Origin: Deltaproteobacteria bacterium
GTDB lineage: Bacteria; Myxococcota_C; UBA6777
DNA: 64,000 nt
NCBI GenBank assembly: GCA_006226375.1
Contig: SBHC01000051.1
Coordinates: forward strand, 1 to 64,000
Reading direction: 5' to 3'
The notes below the pieces were generated by a model, which searched no databases, was not told the origin of the DNA, and worked only from the letters and a program-made list of their open reading frames with translations. The translations under genes were made by a program, and so were the position numbers. Below, piece after piece: positions 63,414 through 64,000 of this stretch; the first letter of the stretch is position 1, and each line of letters begins with the position of its first letter.

Positions 63414-63776
63414 TCAATCATCTTCTTCGCAAGGTTCCAAAATGCTCTGGGGAAACATGATGAGCTGGTTGTTACAACTGGGGCTCGCAATCACCGCAGC
63501 AATGTCGTTGCAGGATGCCTTGCGAATCAAGGGAAAGCAGGTGTCTACAAGGAGTCTACTGTCACGGACTCTTTCCACCCTGTCGCAGGAACAAGTCGCG
63601 GATCGCAGAAGCTCATCATAGGCTTGCAGGTAGGTCTTGTTCGAGTCACACCGAGAGACCAAGCGCGCCAGCTCCGTGTAAAAAGCCTCACAAGCACCCT
63701 CAGGGCTCAATGTGTTGCAGTTGGTGTGCGCAAAAATGATAAAAATAAGCCCGATACACATGGCAAAGACTCGCAT
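63414..63776 (-). CDS. Small Cys-rich lipoprotein
   Basis: A 120-residue secreted protein: signal peptide with lipobox-like IFAHTNC (Cys20) and seven or more further Cys (GAC, RCD, TCSCD, DTCF, SCN, PSC, EPCE) that could form disulfides. The composition resembles small Cys-rich lipoproteins of myxobacteria; no named family. AGAGGATAG precedes the ATG. It is transcribed toward the EEP-family gene with a 47-bp gap between its stop and that gene's start. The 224 bp after 63776 to the window end hold no gene I can support. Confidence 0.65.
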   Translation of the reverse strand: MRVFAMCIGLIFIIFAHTNCNTLSPEGACEAFYTELARLVSRCDSNKTYLQAYDELLRSATCSCDRVERVRDSRLLVDTCFPLIRKASCNDIAAVIASPSCNNQLIMFPQSILEPCEEDD

Positions 63777-64000
63777 GGAACTATCCTCTTCCTTTCGTCA
63801 AACGTGTTTGTGTTGCCGCCTCCCTCTCCCTGTCTTGAAGCATTTGCGACTTCCGACAGAACTTCATTTCTACGTTTATTCAAGCCTCACGCCAAAACAC
63901 AAAATTCATTGATGCGTAAAGACTTACCCAGCCAAGCAATCCCCCGAAAGGCATCCAAATCCCAAGAAAAAAAACAAAGAGGGAAGTCAATGTCCCAACT

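Noticed and set aside
1..64000. CRISPR array, IS elements, integrase or phage genes
   Set aside because: No repeat-spacer pattern with regular 25-40 bp repeats, no transposase or integrase motif and no terminal inverted repeats with target duplication were seen.

Overview
The window reads as chromosomal DNA of a Gram-negative, didermic, predatory-or-social-type deltaproteobacterial lineage, most likely within or near Myxococcota. I infer this from many signal-peptide lipoproteins, LolA, a TonB-dependent receptor, a GspC-type secretion protein, a very large RHS protein, MopE-like Cys/Asp repeats (very common in that group), an ECF sigma factor with a C-terminal extension, and a gamma-alpha fused 2-oxoacid:ferredoxin oxidoreductase. 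No 16S rRNA or tRNA is present, so this placement is an inference. I see no CRISPR array, IS element or prophage.

Layout. 1-10 kb: tail of an unknown gene, a methyltransferase, an isolated gspC, a penicillin-acylase-family hydrolase, a sigma factor joined to a membrane and MopE-like region, a zinc-ribbon membrane protein (minus strand), a long coiled-coil protein and a CcbP-like small protein. 10.6-25.7 kb, all plus strand: a 2-oxoglutarate/Fe(II) oxygenase, an adrenodoxin-reductase-type ferredoxin:NADP reductase and both subunits of 2-oxoacid:ferredoxin oxidoreductase; then housekeeping genes adk, ffh, rpsP, a structured RNA region ending in a terminator, khpA, rimM, trmD and a SPOUT methyltransferase; then a very large membrane protein carrying a condensation-type acyltransferase domain. 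26-32.2 kb: one secreted SpvB/FG-GAP/RHS protein of 2046 residues. 32.3-34.3 kb: divergent LysR regulator and zinc-free alcohol-dehydrogenase-family gene with a clear LysR-type operator between them.

34.3-39 kb (minus strand): a likely metal-uptake locus of a His-rich membrane protein, a TonB-dependent receptor and two lipoproteins, one with an EF-hand. 39.1-47.3 kb: a HEAT-repeat gene broken by a frameshift, an LPS-core-type glycosyltransferase, an AzgA-type purine permease, an FAH-family hydrolase, an SDR, a DoxX-like protein, a lytic transglycosylase and a small unknown. 47.3-52.4 kb (minus strand): queC overlapping a metallo-beta-lactamase-fold gene, a TlpA-like lipoprotein, LolA, and a membrane protein with a variant anti-sigma zinc finger. 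52.9-64 kb: a TPR protein, a methylcrotonyl-CoA-carboxylase-type carboxyltransferase, an unknown, three consecutive surface lipoproteins (two Ig-like/Cys-rich paralogues flanking a MopE/propeller protein), a membrane endonuclease/exonuclease/phosphatase protein and a small Cys-rich lipoprotein.

The best candidate for something undescribed is the gene at 5083-7254: a complete ECF sigma factor (regions 2 and 4) in one uninterrupted reading frame with one or two hydrophobic segments and an extracytoplasmic MopE-like Cys/Asp module that recurs in the lipoprotein at 58382-60250. It looks like a one-protein envelope-to-promoter signalling device. Second is the acyltransferase/polytopic membrane fusion at 21914-25723. 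The minus-strand protein at 50554-52365 (variant anti-sigma finger, transmembrane helix, extremely basic linker, TPR end) has no partner sigma gene beside it and is a third point of interest.
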